Origin: Opisthocomus hoazin | Lineage: Eukaryota; Chordata; Aves; Opisthocomiformes; Opisthocomidae | Length of the DNA stretch: 64,000 nt | NCBI RefSeq assembly: GCF_030867145.1 | Contig: NC_134417.1 | Location: 10,331,577-10,395,576 of the forward strand | Direction: 5' to 3' | Shown here: positions 36,215-50,699 of the stretch, piece after piece | How the letters are laid out: each line of letters begins with the position of its first letter | How positions within the stretch are numbered: position 1 is the first letter of the stretch | Notes under the pieces: model-generated | What the model was told of the DNA's origin: nothing | Databases searched by the model: none | Seen by the model: the letters and a program-made list of their open reading frames with translations, nothing else | Made by a program: the position numbers and the translations under genes

Positions 36215-36520
36215 AAGTTGTTTTTCAGACAGTCAGTGAACCCATGAAGTCATTGCCACAGGATGCTGTGACTTGACAAACCAGTGGATGAAATACCTGG
36301 GGAAAGCCTGTCCGTGCAATCCTAAGACACCACCGCCAGCTCCAGAACTGCATGAGGCAGAGATCTGCGAAGCTGGGAGCGTGTTCCGAGTAAGCACCAC
36401 CATGTATGGGTCTTACTCTTGCACGTGCCTCTAAACGTCCACTGTTGGCCACCGTTGTCAAATAGCCATCTAGGTGGACCTTGGTATGATGCAGCACACG
36501 CCTGCTTATGCTTTTCAGAT
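36215..36520 (+). mobile_element. Old CR1-like LINE 3' fragment
   Basis: The plus strand contains CATTGCCACAGGATGCTGTG near 36250 and ends with AGGTGGACCTTGGTATGATG followed by CTGCTTATGCTTTT. These resemble the CR1 3' end common in reptiles and birds, in which a CCACAGGATG box precedes a terminal GGACCATTGGTCTGA-type tail (recalled). The order gives plus orientation with the 3' end near 36520. It is more diverged than the copies at 31.2 and 33.4 kb. The 90-codon minus-strand frame at 36225-36497 is its shadow. Confidence 0.7.
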
Positions 36521-36524
36521 TAAT

Positions 36525-39500
36525 TTAACTTGATCCCGTAAGAATTCATTGGTAACTCTTCACACTTTCCATATTTGAATTACCTGGGCTGTGCACAGCC
36601 TGCTATGGTATAGCAAAGTTCTGTAAGAACTACTGTTATTTGTAAGCTGTTATCTGACTCAAAATGTGCACTAACAAAATTGCACCCTCAACTGAAGTTT
36701 GGACTCAGTATAATCAAAATTTATATTCATGGTACACACAACGGGGATTAGTAGTCAAAGTGTATTGCAGTTTTAAAATTATTATTATTCCAGCTTCATC
36801 TTCTTCTTGGTCAGGAAGCACCATCTACTAACTTTCACTTCCTAGACAGTGAGAACCAAAATAATATCATCCCAAAACCTTCATGATGTACAAATAGTTA
36901 TTAGACTGCATGTAATGTCTTTTAAGATCATATTGGCAATACTGCACCATTACCTTTCATTGGACGACTTCTGGAACTTGACATTCTGTTAAATCCCTAT
37001 TATTCCTTTTTTATATATGCTTACTGATTTGTCTTATGAAGAATGGTCAGTGGAGTCCAACGTGCAGATAGTTTTGGCAGACTAAAGAAATGCTGAGATT
37101 TCAAAGCACAAGCTCAGCAGGATGTATCTCAGTAATCCTCTGGACACAACAAGGCATAGCGTAAGAGGGGTAGCATCAAGTGCAGGGTCAGAGTAGTCTC
37201 CAGAGTTATAGCATAACAAATGATGAAGCAGTGCAGATAAGGACATCCCCTTCCATCTTTCAACAGTTACTGCATTGTACTGTTTCCATACACCAAAGAA
37301 AAAAAAGACAAAATAGTTTCCTTCATCCAGGGAAATTCCTATGCACATTTGTAAAAAAAGTTTTCTACATTTAAGAATTCACAGAGTTGTAAGCAGTGGT
37401 ATTATTTGTACATTAAACAGGAACATTTAGGAACCTGCCAAATAACCTCTTAAGTTACCGCAGTAAGGAATCCACTGACTTTTTTGAAAGAGCTATTGGA
37501 CAGGGAATGATTCAAAGTACAAATTAAATTAATTGCTTAGAATCTCATACCTCTCCTAAACCATACTATCTCAGCAGTTTCTGGGATGAGACCCAGAAAA
37601 TATCCATGTGCTTGTGTGTGGTGGACACAGCACTGATGTAGAAATTTCACTATTTATACACGGTTTTTCATTACACCTTTCATGCAAAAAGCCTTTGTGT
37701 ATGGAAATCAATACCCCAGAAAATGTAATCGTGATGCCTTCCATAGCAAGTGGCCTTTCTAGGATGGTCTGAACTGGACTCAGCTCAGAATCACCTTACC
37801 TGGATGCAGTTGTTACCAGTCTTCATCTGCTACCTCTCCCTATTTGCAGATCTCTGCTAAAGATTTTTAACCATTACCTCCATAAGGAGGCCTTACACCA
37901 GGAATCAAGAAGTTGTGTGGTAAAACGCTCAGGCAGAAGTTGTCATCCAAAGTCTGTTTCTCCCCTTGATTTCTAGATGCACCTGTAGCCGATTCAAGTG
38001 CAGATCATTAGCTGCACTTGTTCAGAGAGCCCTCTTTAAACTTCAAATATAAAAATATGGCATAAGCATACTTATGCATGTTAATTACTATGCTTTATGG
38101 TTTAGTTTGCCCCAGTTGCCAAAAAGTTTTATCTGCATTTGGGGGGGGGGTCTGCAGAGTGGATGAGAGAGGTGTATCAAGGACTAAAAAATAATTACAT
38201 TCATATATGCCCACTGATGAGTAAGTGTGCCTGCAAGTTCATAGATTTTATTGTGCAAAGGAAGCCACTGGAAGAATTTAAATCCCAATTTCATATTATT
38301 CAATTTTCTTCATACTTTCAGGAATCAAAATTTTCATGATTGTTCTCAGACAAAAAGCAAATTTAGGAAATCTTAGACAAAATCTGATCAATTGTTTTGA
38401 GTTCTGTCTGCATGAAAAAAAAATGTTCTTCAGGTTATTTTTTCTTTTTTACTGCTATTCAAACGTTTCCTTTTCTAGCCTGCTCTGAATAGTCTAGTCA
38501 AAATCCATTAATTTCTCTCAACTCCTACTTCTGCTTAGTGCAGGTTTGCTGTATAAAATGAAATGCATTTAAAATGTTACCGCAGTAATTACCACTTAAA
38601 TGATACATGCCAAATTAGAACAGTCATTTTTAGGGACATCGCTGAAGAAACTGGTTTCAGCCTAATGGAAGTTAATAACTGCTACTTACTTGGAACATCA
38701 TTACTATTATTGCTTAAATAAGGTCAAATTTAATTAATAGGTCACGAGCCAGAATATTCGCAAAAATGCCTGCTGATCCTGGTTCTGCAAATACTTTACA
38801 GACTCCGCTGAAGGTGCAGAGAGGAGGCCCTGCAGGTGCTCCTCCAGAAGGACCCAGGTCCTGCGTGGACCACGGATGACACCCGCCAGTCTCGTGCAAA
38901 CACTTCGGATATGCCGAGCACCTGAAATGGCACCAGGCACTCCAGACTGGGCACCTGCCTCTAAGCAGTTACATGTCTTGGTCACTCCAAAGAGGTGATT
39001 AGAAATACTGATTTCTCAGATTAGAAAAACTGACCTGATTCAAGAGCACAGAACAGCTAATTGCATGGGAAGTAACGGGCTTTGGGGTTTTGAAGTTCAG
39101 GAATGCCAAACCATATGGATTATGTTTCCAGAAACTAGCACATCAATGGGACTCCAATCAGCGCAGACCGCTCTATTCGGTGGAGGATTTAGTAATGGTA
39201 GTAGCAACTTTTTTTTTAAAAACACAAACGAGCAAGAAAATCAAACATGAGAAAATGTTAACTTTACCAGCCCTCTTAAAACATTATTTCTCTATTTACA
39301 TTTTAGTATGTCAAATGTTTTAAAATTTATCAAGAAAATCAGACATTGGTCCTAGGAAGCCAGCAGTTTTGCCTTGTAGTCTAAAATTTCTCACATTTTT
39401 TTTTTAATTATTCTAGAATTGTACATCGATTAAATTACTGAAATACTCAAGAGTTGGTTTATTGTGTGTCTGAGATCCACCAGGTTTGAAAAAGATTGTG

Positions 39501-40700
39501 ATAAAATAATTTGGTTTAGTTTTCATCTTCTACCCTCCATCTGAGGTGGTGGTCCGAATTGGAGATGACTTCAGGAACACCATAAAAAGGTCCAATTTTT
39601 GTTTTTTATGAGCAAAGCAGGCAACTTGAATGTATGCAACTAAAAGCTGTTTACCAAACCAGTATGTACGTGTATCCAAAAATAAATCTGTCAAACATTG
39701 CTGTTACATAAGTTATTTCTAGCAAGTACTTTGAAAAATTGCTATTTAACAGATACTGTAATTTCCTTCCAAAAATTGGTTTTTGAGATTTTTGGGGAGC
39801 TTAATAACAGAGAAATATATCCTTCTTTCTGAATATCAGAAACAAGAAGATAGGAAACGACCTGCCATCCAAGCACAGTGTTGATCTAACCACAAAACAA
39901 TTATTGAGCTTATTTTTTAATACAAAAAAATACTTTTTATATATCAGTTCAAACTCTGTTTCATTAGCAAACAGAGGAGATCCAAGTTACTGTTAATTCC
40001 AGGGCCAAGGTAAACTGTTCCTGTTTACAGTGAAAATATTCGAGCAGAAAGGGAAATGTAGCATATATAGAAAGAAAAGGAAATACTGATTTATGCACAC
40101 ATGTTTATCTGGAAAAGCTGTATTAGTTGAATTAAGGGAAATCTCACCGAGCAGAATGAGACAAAGAGACTACTAACTGTGAGGCAAACATTACAAAGCA
40201 AACATTCACCTAAGTTTAATTTTTAAAATTCTGATAGTTCTGTTAGGAGACATATACCACGTCGCGTCCAATTTACAGAGCCTCTGAAGTTACCCAGTTG
40301 GGATAACGGGGCTCTGCTGTTTATGGGAGTTCTCAGGCTCTTCCATTCTCTCCCATTTCTCAGCCAGGATCTGTACTCAACCCAAGACCTGTGTCTTAAC
40401 AAACCCTATAGCTATAAAGAAAAAAAATCTGACCAGCCGCTATTATTGTCATCAGCAGTTGCTTTTCTCAAAGATTAAGCCAAGCTATCTAAACTAAATG
40501 GCATCTGGTTTCCTTGGTGTGTATGCTAAAATTAGAAAAAAACTACTTGCTGCCCTAATACTGTGCTCAGCATGACATAGGTAATACAAACAGAGGAGGA
40601 TTTCCACCTCTTTCACAGACTGCCCCTATAAATGTAAATCAAAAAACTGAGCTGACAAACCCATTTTCTTAAAACAAAATACCATTTTTTGTTAACTTTA
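36525..40700. other. Intergenic, mostly unremarkable
   Basis: AT-rich DNA with a G10 run at 38141-38150 and a moderately GC-rich patch at about 38740-38990. A stretch at 40345-40420 reads GGATCTGTACTCAACCCAAG then ACCTGTGTCTTAAC, faintly resembling the antisense MIR/CORE-SINE core. No gene is seen. Confidence 0.5.
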
Positions 40701-40708
40701 GACACCAA

Positions 40709-40766
40709 AAGCCAGATCTTCAAAGAAATCCAGGTGCCTAACTCTCATTAATTTCAAAGAGAACAG
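40709..40766. repeat. Degenerate relic of an ancient amniote palindromic repeat
   Basis: The run GCCAGATCTTCAAAG, then CAGGTGCCTAACTCTCATTA, then ATTTCAAAG resembles one arm of a repeat abundant in turtles and crocodilians. In that repeat a GCCTAACTCCCATTGA-type arm is followed by its inverted copy (recalled). Only one arm is recognisable here. Confidence 0.4.
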
Positions 40767-40769
40767 AGA

Positions 40770-43700
40770 AAGTTTGTAGCGAGAGAGATCCCCCGTGAAA
40801 ATGCTCATAAGTAAAACAAGTAAAGTTCTTATTTCTTTAGCTATTCATTCACAGACAACAACACAAGTATTAAATAGCAGTATTTATACACACAACAAGC
40901 TCAATACATGAATACAATATAGTACTCCAGAGTTATTGCTATCAGGTGGTTTTCTAGTGCTGAAAATTATTTTGCATCTATTTGGCACGTGCAGTGTTAC
41001 AGCGGCTTCAACCATTTAGCAGTCTCTGATGATAGGAGGTGTCGTCTATGCCTATTATTCTCTGCTGGCTTTTCTAACCACTTTAATGCATTAATTCTTG
41101 AGGATGTTTTAGTTAATTTACATAAATACATTCTCCCCTCCTGTTATGTTATTACATGCATTAGATTATTTTTTACAAAGCATTACTGCAGATTATTAGT
41201 AGCCGACAGATTCAGAGAACACACTGCCTGCCATACAGTCCAGAAAAACAGAGAGCCTATGACCACCCTGTTTCCACGGTCTCCTTACACAGATTTGCAT
41301 GCTGGTGTTTATGCTGAAAGTACAGCGAGCAGCTGGTTTTCACCCAAGACACGAGACCAGCTATGGAAAGGAGGGTCTCAATATAGACAGGAGGAAGACA
41401 TTTATCAGTTGATGGATTTAGGTAGACTGAAAGGACCCAGCAGAGCCCAGCTGCAAGATCTGGGAAAATCAGGATGATTATAAAATGGAGGAGGGGGGAA
41501 AGCAACTGGTAAAATAGGTTGCTTGTATTTATTTGATTTTCAGGGCTACCCTTCATGTAACTAGTGTGACTAGGATGGGTGCTGCTCAGCCCAGCACACA
41601 GACCGGCAGGCCCATGCTCTTGACTTTGCAACCTATATTTGAAGAAAGCCAGAGCTAAAGGTCTAAAACTCAAGGGCTGAGTTGCAGAACACAAAGCTGA
41701 GGTTTCCTCATTCTATATAGTTTTTACATATGAGGCTACTCCCTGCTGGAATCCTACCTTTGTTCTCCTTTTCTGAGGGCTCTTAGTTCAAGGACCAGAT
41801 TTCAAGTAAATATAGACCAGTTTCACTTATTTTCTCACCCAGTATCTCCCCAGGTTTGCACCATTTAGATTATTTATTTGTTTGGAAAACTTCTGTATTT
41901 ATTGTTTCATGTTACAAGTACAAAACTAGTGTAAATACCGTGAAGTAAAATATTTTACTTAATTCAGTATATTTTGTACCTTACCATTTCCTTGTTGCTG
42001 TCAGCATTCGTAGAGGCTGCCCCCAGACACCACTTCTGTGTCCATTTGCAGTTCCTCTGCTTGTTTTCTCAGAGAGAAAGCTTCAAGGATCATACAGCTT
42101 TCCAGTTTGAACATTTTTACCAAAAAGAAAACCTGAACATGCTACTAAGGATATTCTGATTTCTGCAGATGACTACAATTGCCTTACTTCTCCCCTCTAT
42201 CCATAGGATTAAACTATAAACACAAATACAGTTGCTAGCCTGATTTGTCTGTTTCTTCCGCTATTTCTAAAAATAGCATCCAGGAGATAGGAACAAATGA
42301 ATTTTGAATTTCATATGGACATCTCTTGGGCTTTTTAAGCCTTTAAAAATTATTTAGCAGTGATGACAGATACAAGACTGACATCTCAATACAATGAAAC
42401 CCTCAATTTATCCATGCTATCAGCAAGGCTCCAGTTATTGCAGGATTCTATAGGTATGCAGTTTGTTACTGAATTCATTCTTTCCTAGAGAATGGTGATT
42501 AATAATCTCAGTTTCTGTTGTTTAAAACAGATGTTTCTGGCCACACAATGACAAAGATCAACTTAAATACATGAACAAAGTATAAATAACGTCTTCCTGA
42601 GTCTGCAGAACAACCTAGAAAAAGTTAATGGAGAGGTCTGCTTCCCCCTAATCGTCTGAAAGGGTTGTCAAGCCTGAAACTGAAAGATAAGTTAAAGTGT
42701 TGCCCTCAATAATTATTTCTATATGGAGAATTTCAGCAGAAGCATCCAGCTTTTGTTCTTAACCTCCAGTCCAAAGCTGTCCATGTGGCAGGAAAAGTAA
42801 TAAAAAAAATAAATATCCCCAGAGGAATTTATTCTCATTATGAAATACTTTCATATTGAACTAAATTCAAATGTCTTCTTTTAATTAAGCTACTGTAGAA
42901 TTTCCAGTTTCTTATGTTACATTGGAATGCTGTAGCAAATGTGGTATAAAACACAGCTCCAGCTTGCTACACAGCATTAGTATCCTAACCGCATGTACAC
43001 AAAGGTCCTGCGGATACGTGCTGCAGCAGAGTACAGCTTCACCAATCAGCCCCAGTCTTGTTCTGGTTTTGGTAGGAATTACCCTCACTACCTTTCTTTT
43101 CTTGCCAGAGAGAAGTGTAAAATCCAAGGGAGGAAAAGATATTAGTCATGCCCTCCCTCTCAGCTGAACCTGGAGACTCCGATACTGGCATCAGTCACTT
43201 CATGTTAACAAACCCCTCAGTTACTTTATAGGTGTCCTCCTCCTGAGGATTACAGCGGATGAATTGGATTTCAATGTCTGCCTCTGCCATCCAGCTGGAG
43301 ATGCACACTGTGCTTCTTGCTTCAACAGAGCAGCAATACAACACGGATGCCTACCCTGTGGTTAGCAAGTCCTGTATCTTTGACTTTTGCACATCAGACC
43401 TCAAAGAGAAAGCATGCGTATATGAAATAGGTATATGCTTTGAAGTCTTAGGACTTGCAAGTGAAATAATACATCTGTTTAGAAGTGCAAAACCTTCACC
43501 AAGAATCAGAGCAGAGGCTTTTTAGGAGAACTGCATAACTGCAGTTGGCCCTGTGGAAGCAGCCTTATACAGCCAAGATTTTTTTCTTTAAATCTGTGAC
43601 GACAGTCTTCCTTGATAGCTGCATTCAGAAATGAAGTGACCAAACTCCTGTGAGCAGACAAAACATCCACCCAAACCTGTTGGCTTGAAACTCCTCATCC

Positions 43701-46700
43701 AGATGAAATCAGAAGGACCACAAATTCAGGTTTAAGAGTTAAAAGAATTTAGCTGTGCTTTCCCACAGCAACAGTTAATAGGAATAAAGGATAGAATACA
43801 AAAGTAAGAGTGAAATAGGAGCTAAGAAATGCAGGAAATAGACTCTAAAGTCAGACATGGGATAAGCTTGGTGCATACATATGCCTCCCCCTGCCTTGTG
43901 AACAGGGGAGATCAGACCACTGGGTCCTGTGGTTTCAGTATTTGAGAACTGGGATACCATGTTTGATAGCTGTGATTGTAACATTTTATGGGGGCTTCCA
44001 GGTCATCATGGGCGAAATCAAGGTCTTTCACTGTAGGAGCACACAATTCCCACTGCAGTCACCTCACTGGGAAGAGGGTCAGATATTATTCAACCTAAGA
44101 AACATGCCATTTCTTTCGCCTACCTGCCTTACAATCCACTGGCCAGCTCCTGGCCAAATCCTTTGCCACAGTTGCATGACAGGGAAGTAATTTCAGCGGA
44201 ATCAGCAACGAGTTTGATTCTACACTGGTGCAATATTCAGTACATGTCTTCTTTAGTACACAGTGTGAGAGACAGATCTGTTGCCATTGACCTTAATACT
44301 ACTGATTACTATGCAGTTTGTTGAGTAAGCACTGTGTAAGTGAGCAAGTCAGACATATCCTCTGAATAAAGGTAAAACTACGTCAATATGTCATTAGTTT
44401 AAGCTTATATAAACCATACAAAATTATTTGTTAAACTAGCAGAAATTGTACCATGTGAAGCCCTCTTTCACTTCAGTTCTAACGCAAAAATTCTCTGCAC
44501 AATGAATTTGCAAGCAAAGACTGCATAATCATAATAAGCAACAAGGAATAGTTAGGGTTTGGATATATAATCTTAACTTTGTCATGCCCTGATCTTTATG
44601 AAAATGTAATTTTTTTCTAGGAGATTTCTGACCATGCTTAATTTCAGTCCACTGAGTAACACCTATGCCTTTGCTGGGACTAAGCATGTTTTCTAACATT
44701 CTAATTCTCTAATAATGTCTTCTCTGCAAAGCCAAAGATTTTGCACCAGTACACGAGCAGATGACTTTCATTTTAGCATAGTGCTGAGTTAAATAGCTCT
44801 AAGTAATCTCACAAGAAAGAAGAAAAACATGTTGCAGATTACTATTCCCAGGTTTAATTTGTATAGGCAAAACTAATGATCCAACATGACTTAAATGGGG
44901 AGTGCCACTTTCTTCTCTTTGAAAATGCAAATGGTTGAGGGACCTTGAAAAGTAGTGTTTGCAGAGGTCACTTCACTGATCTGCTATCAAAGCTTGCATA
45001 ATTAAGTGGATGACACAGCCATTAACTTGCATATGGGTTTGTATATGTCAAAGCAGACTAGCTTAATCTAAAGGTGAATTCAATAATGTTATGCTGAATT
45101 GCAGTCCAAAAAAGCCTGCAAAAGCCTATGATTAAGGGTCAGCACATCTGGCTTCTGATTTGATGTCAGCTGCTAACCTTTCTTTGACCTTATCCCCTGC
45201 AGACTTTCTAACTGACTATTACCAAGGATATTTTACAATGTCATCTTGTTGATTCTCACTACGCAGTGAGAAACACCACGTAGCTTCATCTTTGCTAAGT
45301 TAATCTCAAAACATCTTCAGTGCACCTGGAAAACTAACATTTTATTTTAATTTCCTAAACCTGCAGTAAATTGTCATCTCACATCAGGAAGACATAAATG
45401 GAAATTATAGGAAAGCTTATTTTTCCTTTCAAAATAACCATTCCATCCATTAGCCAGTGTGATCTCTGGAATTTGCATGCTTTTTATAATAGCATTGGTG
45501 ACAAAAATGTATTCATCCTTAGTGTAGCTGTGTGAAACAAACACCAGAAAACTTTACTTATGCTATAGAGGAAATCATTCACATTGCATGAGATTTCCTA
45601 CTTTACTGACTTTTATTGTTCTTCCATTTATTCATTTCCTTGTATTTGGCAGGTTAGTGTCCCACTTCTGTTGTTGATTGGCTGAGGCTTGTTTATGCTT
45701 TTGAGCAGGGCAGTCCAAATCTGCCAAAAAATAAGAACAAAGTCTTCTGAGAGAGGCTGTATCCTTCTGCACAAAAAAAGAAAAATCTCTCTCAACTTGG
45801 CTTTCCATTTGCATCAGAAAACAATCTGTTCATTAAAACTGTTTTGTAATCTTAAATGTTTCTCTAAGCTCCATACCAACTGATTCTCGTTACAAAACAA
45901 ACAGAAATTACAATTTACAAAAGTGAAAGGTAGATAATTACACTAGTACACCCAGTTATTATATCATTTCCAAGTACACAAAAGGAAGGAAATGAATGGT
46001 TTGAACACCCATGTGCAATAGCACGCTTTTTTTAGTGAGAATAAATGAACAGGTTTTTCAGCCCCATGAATGCCCCAAGGCACCACAAGGATTTACTTTA
46101 TAGTAGAAAAAGATACGTAGTGAATTTAATACCTAAATATTTTAGGAATACTGATCAGTTCAAACACACCTTGGAACTGTTTGCAACATACTCAGTTAGG
46201 TTTTTTGAGAATGATGTACTATAGGCTGATATACAGGAACAAAAGAAACACTATTTCAAATACTACGCTAGCATTCGTACATATTTCTTAATCTATTTAG
46301 ATTTGTTAACACCTCAAAAAAGTAGCTATCTGATACCTGAGTTATTATATGCATTAAGATATATAACTAAAGATATTTCCTTTGGAATTTTACCAATTAT
46401 CAGCCATTCCCACTTCTTTCACCCTTCCTGCCACATTTAGGGAAAATGGGGCTTAATTATGGAAGCCAGCAGCTGTTGTAGCTCCATAATACGTATAAAT
46501 AATACACCAAAAGACTATGGGTCCTTTTGGGGTTACTATTTTAATGAAGCAGTATTCCACCATTTCCACTGTACGTGTCAGCAATAAATCTAATCAACTA
46601 CGTGCTGCATGACTGAATAACAGAACCTACTGGGATGTAGCTGAAACCAATGTGAATTTAGAGCTATACTGCACGTAACAGGAGCTGCAAGTCCTGAGCA

Positions 46701-47985
46701 GGGCCTGGGCTTGTTGTCTATGTCATGGCCATTTCAAAGTAGCAAGTAAATAGTATCAAGCAAATAATACACATAAAAAATAAAGTTCAGTAACTTAGTT
46801 ATCAATATGACTAAACATAGCTTTCATAAACATATCGGGCCCATGCCTACAAAGCCCAATAGTCACTTTTGTCTTCATTACTCTCAGCCAAAAAGCAAAC
46901 CTTCATGATCACTTAAAGTCCAGCTGGTTCTCAAAACAGGGCTTACAACACCTGCACTGCCATTCCATAATAGAGCAAATTTAGTCCCACTTCATAGTCA
47001 TTTCTGCTAGATTCTAACTACCACCCAGTCTGTCTGCCTCTCATTAGCAAAGCCTACCCTGTTAATAAGCAAAAGGACTTTTCATGTATGGTAGAGAGAA
47101 GGTGAAGACATTTGCCGGATGTCACGCTGTCACCGACTCCTATGGCCATCTCAGTAATGCAGCCTTCCATGAGCATCAATCAGTCACTGCGTGTGCACAC
47201 GACACGCGCTTCCCTTGCTTCCTGTGCAGGCTCGGGTTGGCACCTACAGCAGTCTCATTCTGTTTGTGTGAAAGTTTCATATTTTTCCCCATTATGAGTC
47301 CCCACAGCCCAGATTGATAGTAGACCCAGCTGTCCTTTATAATTAGATTTTAATGACTTAGGATGGTTGTTTGCATTTTGGCAACTTGTTTAATAGTGAT
47401 GACATTTAAATTGTCACAACTAGGCTTCAAAGTTATCAATTTATTAGATGATCAGGAAACTTCACACCTATGGTGGTGTGGGTTTTTGGCTGCAAACTCA
47501 GTAATCCATCAGCACACTGATTTATACAATGAAGGTTATTTCATAGGAATACGCTTTAGTTAATTCATCCCTAAAAGAGATTAACTTGTACGAATTAAAA
47601 AGATTCTGTTTACTTATTTATTATTACTTTAGATTGACAGATTCTCCAAAAACACACATATTGTGTTTTGTCTTCTATTGCTTTCTTCATTTCAGTATAT
47701 TGACTTTTTTGTGCATGCATCCATTTTTTTTCTTCTTCTGCAAATGAACCTGGGATTTGCAGAATCACATATGATTCCTTCAGAGAAACACTGCTCTGAT
47801 ACACCAACAGAAGTACTCAAATACTGCACAGATTATACACTTCATACATTTTTATGCTAAGTATTTTAACACCCCTCCCCCAATGGTGCATCAAAACAGG
47901 TGTCCAGCTTCTTATATAAAGGTAGAAGTCATGAATAGCAGAAAACTTAACCCTGATTGCCTGTTCTGAATATCAGGTTCAATCA
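40770..47985. other. Intergenic, nothing firmly recognised
   Basis: Long AT-rich stretch. The longest open frame in the intergenic region (162 codons, plus strand, 40989-41477) lies here. Its translation has no recognised domain, and its length is near what chance would give over 25 kb and six frames. No CR1 copy, RNA gene or promoter-like CpG cluster was seen. Confidence 0.5.
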
Positions 47986-47989
47986 TTAT

Positions 47990-50220
47990 ATTGTCAGCTG
48001 CCTGGCATCTTCCCTACATACTGCTTGTTTACCCCTCTCCCTCCCCGCTTCCCATTTCCAACCCAATGCTTTCGAGTCTCCCCAAAGTCTCCTCCCCGTC
48101 TCTGTTTGACCTGGAAAAGAACCACCACCTGGTAAGGGCAGGTAAAGCTGTGTGAGCTGACTCACACATCCATCCCTGCACAGCCCCACAGCTGCCAAGA
48201 GGGCATGGCTAAAGATGGTGCTGGACAGACATGTTAAACTCAGTGTCTTTTGCTATGTCTCCAGTACCTGAACTCAGCTCCGGGATTTGCATGCACACCC
48301 TTGGCCATGCCCCTCACATGGCACGGATCGGCTCCCCTTGCCAAGACAACTGACCATGAGCAGCAGCTGCAGGAGGTGGTGGACCTGCAGCCCATGAGCA
48401 ACCTGCACTGCTGGCAGATGAGGCTGAAACTGGCCAATTCCTTCAGAAGTTACTGGGGGAGGCCAGCACGTTGGTCAAACTGATACACATTCATTTCTCA
48501 GGAAATTGGCTAAAAACATGCTCATATATCTGGTTGGTGATCAATATCAATACAGATATGCCAGTCAACATGGAGGAGAGCAGCTCTGGCAGGGGCAGAA
48601 GTGGGACTACTGCTCGCTGCCAAGTCCCCGATGTCACAGACGTCACGGCTGAAAGGCACCATGCAGACGTAAGCTAACATCTCGTGAGCTCCCACCAACC
48701 CCAGGGACTTGGACCAGAACAGGGTCTGCCATACAATCCTTCCTCCAAGAGAAAACTGGCTTTAATACACAAACAGGAGAAAAAAAAAAATCTAATGAAT
48801 GTACTTCTCCTTACATTTTTGACTGGCTTTTCCTCCTTATCAGTGGTATTACCTTCAAGCAAGCAATCATTAAGTAAACAGATCTCAAAGAAAAGTCATT
48901 TCAAGTACATATTTCTTCCACTGAATTCCCTGGAGTGCCTACTCTGCAGCCCTTGGGCAAAATCCAGCATGAATTTATCTCAAGAATAGGCCAATGCTCA
49001 TTAATCAAACGAAGGCCTGGCTGAAATCTTAACAAACGGCTGCGCAGAACGCTGAGTCACTTTGTTGTAACTGATCAAGGTATTCTGCGATGCCAAAAGC
49101 CAAAAAGCTGCCAGAGACCATTACTTTACAGATGGAAAGCCAGTAAAGAGAACTAAGAAAATAATGTAAAAATATATTTCGCAAGCTTGTTGGACACAGA
49201 TCAAAATTAAAACACAGAATGAATTATCAAAATAAATGTGACAGGTAGCAGAAATATATGTAATTCAGCTGCTGAAAGAAGAATCTGCAAATACACTCTC
49301 ACAAGTTTTTAGGAGGGGAGGAAGAGGTCCCTTGGGCAATCCTCATGGGAATTCTTTGACTCTGGGAAGCGGGAGGGTTCATCTCGCTAATGGCTGAAAA
49401 ACTTGCCCTTCTACCTAGAAAGCTGGAAGATCCCCAGGAACCTGAACAAGTCCCAGAAGGTTTGCATAACCACCCATGCAGATGGCCGAGCGCTATCTTT
49501 ATGCCCTTGTCGGTGCTCATTCCATGCCAAACGCAAGCCCTCTGCCCTGACTGTGGCTTTGTTCCAGGGGCGGCCTTTGAAGCATGAGACTCCTGCCATG
49601 GAGATGGCCGGTGGGACAGGGCAGCCCCGGGCCATGTCGCTTATGCTAGCCGGGAGCTGTACTTTAGACACACGTAGAGCATGGTGTGAACCTGGCCTGC
49701 TCCAGCCCCAGCCTGATCCCTTAGCCTTGTGACTTTGTTTAAAGAAGATGAGGAAGCCTTATCAGCAGAGGATTGACAGGCAATCATCTTCAGAGTGGAA
49801 AATAAACCAGCGTAGTGAGACAGGGACCTCTTGCAGCTGTTTGCACAGTGGCTGCACCACAGCAGGCCATTTCTCAGCCTCAGCTGCATGTCACGAGAGG
49901 CAGTCACAGAAGTACAACACGGAGGCATCTCCCACTGCTACCCCAGGTCTGACGGAGCGCTTCCATCTGTATTTGCTGGTGCCACCAAGAAGAGGTACAA
50001 CATCTGTCTGCACGCATCTGTCTTTGTCCTAAGGAGACCATTACAGCTACAGCAGCACTACCACAAGAACAGGGGTGAAACTTGCTGCTTGAAACCAAGC
50101 TGAAGGCTGATGCGTATTTCCTATACATATGCAAGGGAAAGCAGCATCCCCAGCAGACCCACCAGTTATTTCCACTCAGCTGCTACAAGCAGCTTCCAGT
50201 ATGCTCTAAAGTTAATCAAG
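47990..50220. other. Intergenic segment with two moderately GC-rich patches
   Basis: GC content rises at about 48000-48480 and 49320-50030 compared with AT-rich neighbours, producing several overlapping open frames of 60-110 codons on both strands. None shows a domain, and frames on opposite strands are equally long, which argues against coding. They may be decayed repeats, enhancers or lncRNA exons. Confidence 0.35.
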
Positions 50221-50264
50221 AAAAATGGCCCTCAATTTTTACTTAACTTTGAAGTCCACTGCTT

Positions 50265-50370
50265 CTTCTTCAGAGCTGAATAAAGCCTCATGCACCTGAA
50301 AGCTTGTCTACATCTCCCATCTATACTAACTGATCAAATAAAATGTATTGTATTTGCCAGAAAATTGTTT
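50265..50370 (+). repeat. Possible ancient interspersed repeat relic
   Basis: The sequence CACCTGAAAGCTTGTCTACA, then CTATACTAACTGATCAAATAAAA, resembles the tail of an old amniote repeat with a GAAAGCTTGTC box followed by a GTTGGTCCAATAAAA-like end (recalled from turtle and amphibian genomes). The family name is not certain. Confidence 0.35.
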
Positions 50371-50699
50371 TGCCAGGTTAGAGTGAAACTCCTCCTTAGC
50401 TGAGCCTCACTAACACCCAGTAACACTCAGTAACAGCTACAAAATACACGCTCCCAGGTCTGGTGATACTCAGTAGTTTTACTTAGTTTGGTTATAATTC
50501 ATACATTATTTTCTAGGCTAAAAACACTTAAATGCTTTATAAAACCAGTCTGATCTTCCTTTCATTTACTCTTCTCCTTTCTGCAGCAGCTTTGTAATTT
50601 CTACTGAATATTTTAAAGACAGAACTAATAATGAAAAAAAAATAAAATAGTGCCTTGGTAGAGCTTACCAATTTTGAATCGCCACTTTCCAGTTCACTG

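Noticed and set aside
36225..36497. 90-codon minus-strand frame
   Set aside because: It is the reverse strand of a CR1-like element.
40989..41477. 162-codon plus-strand frame in intergenic DNA
   Set aside because: Longest intergenic frame, but no domain, no promoter and no splice context, and the length is near the chance expectation over 25 kb and six frames. Conservation data could reopen it.
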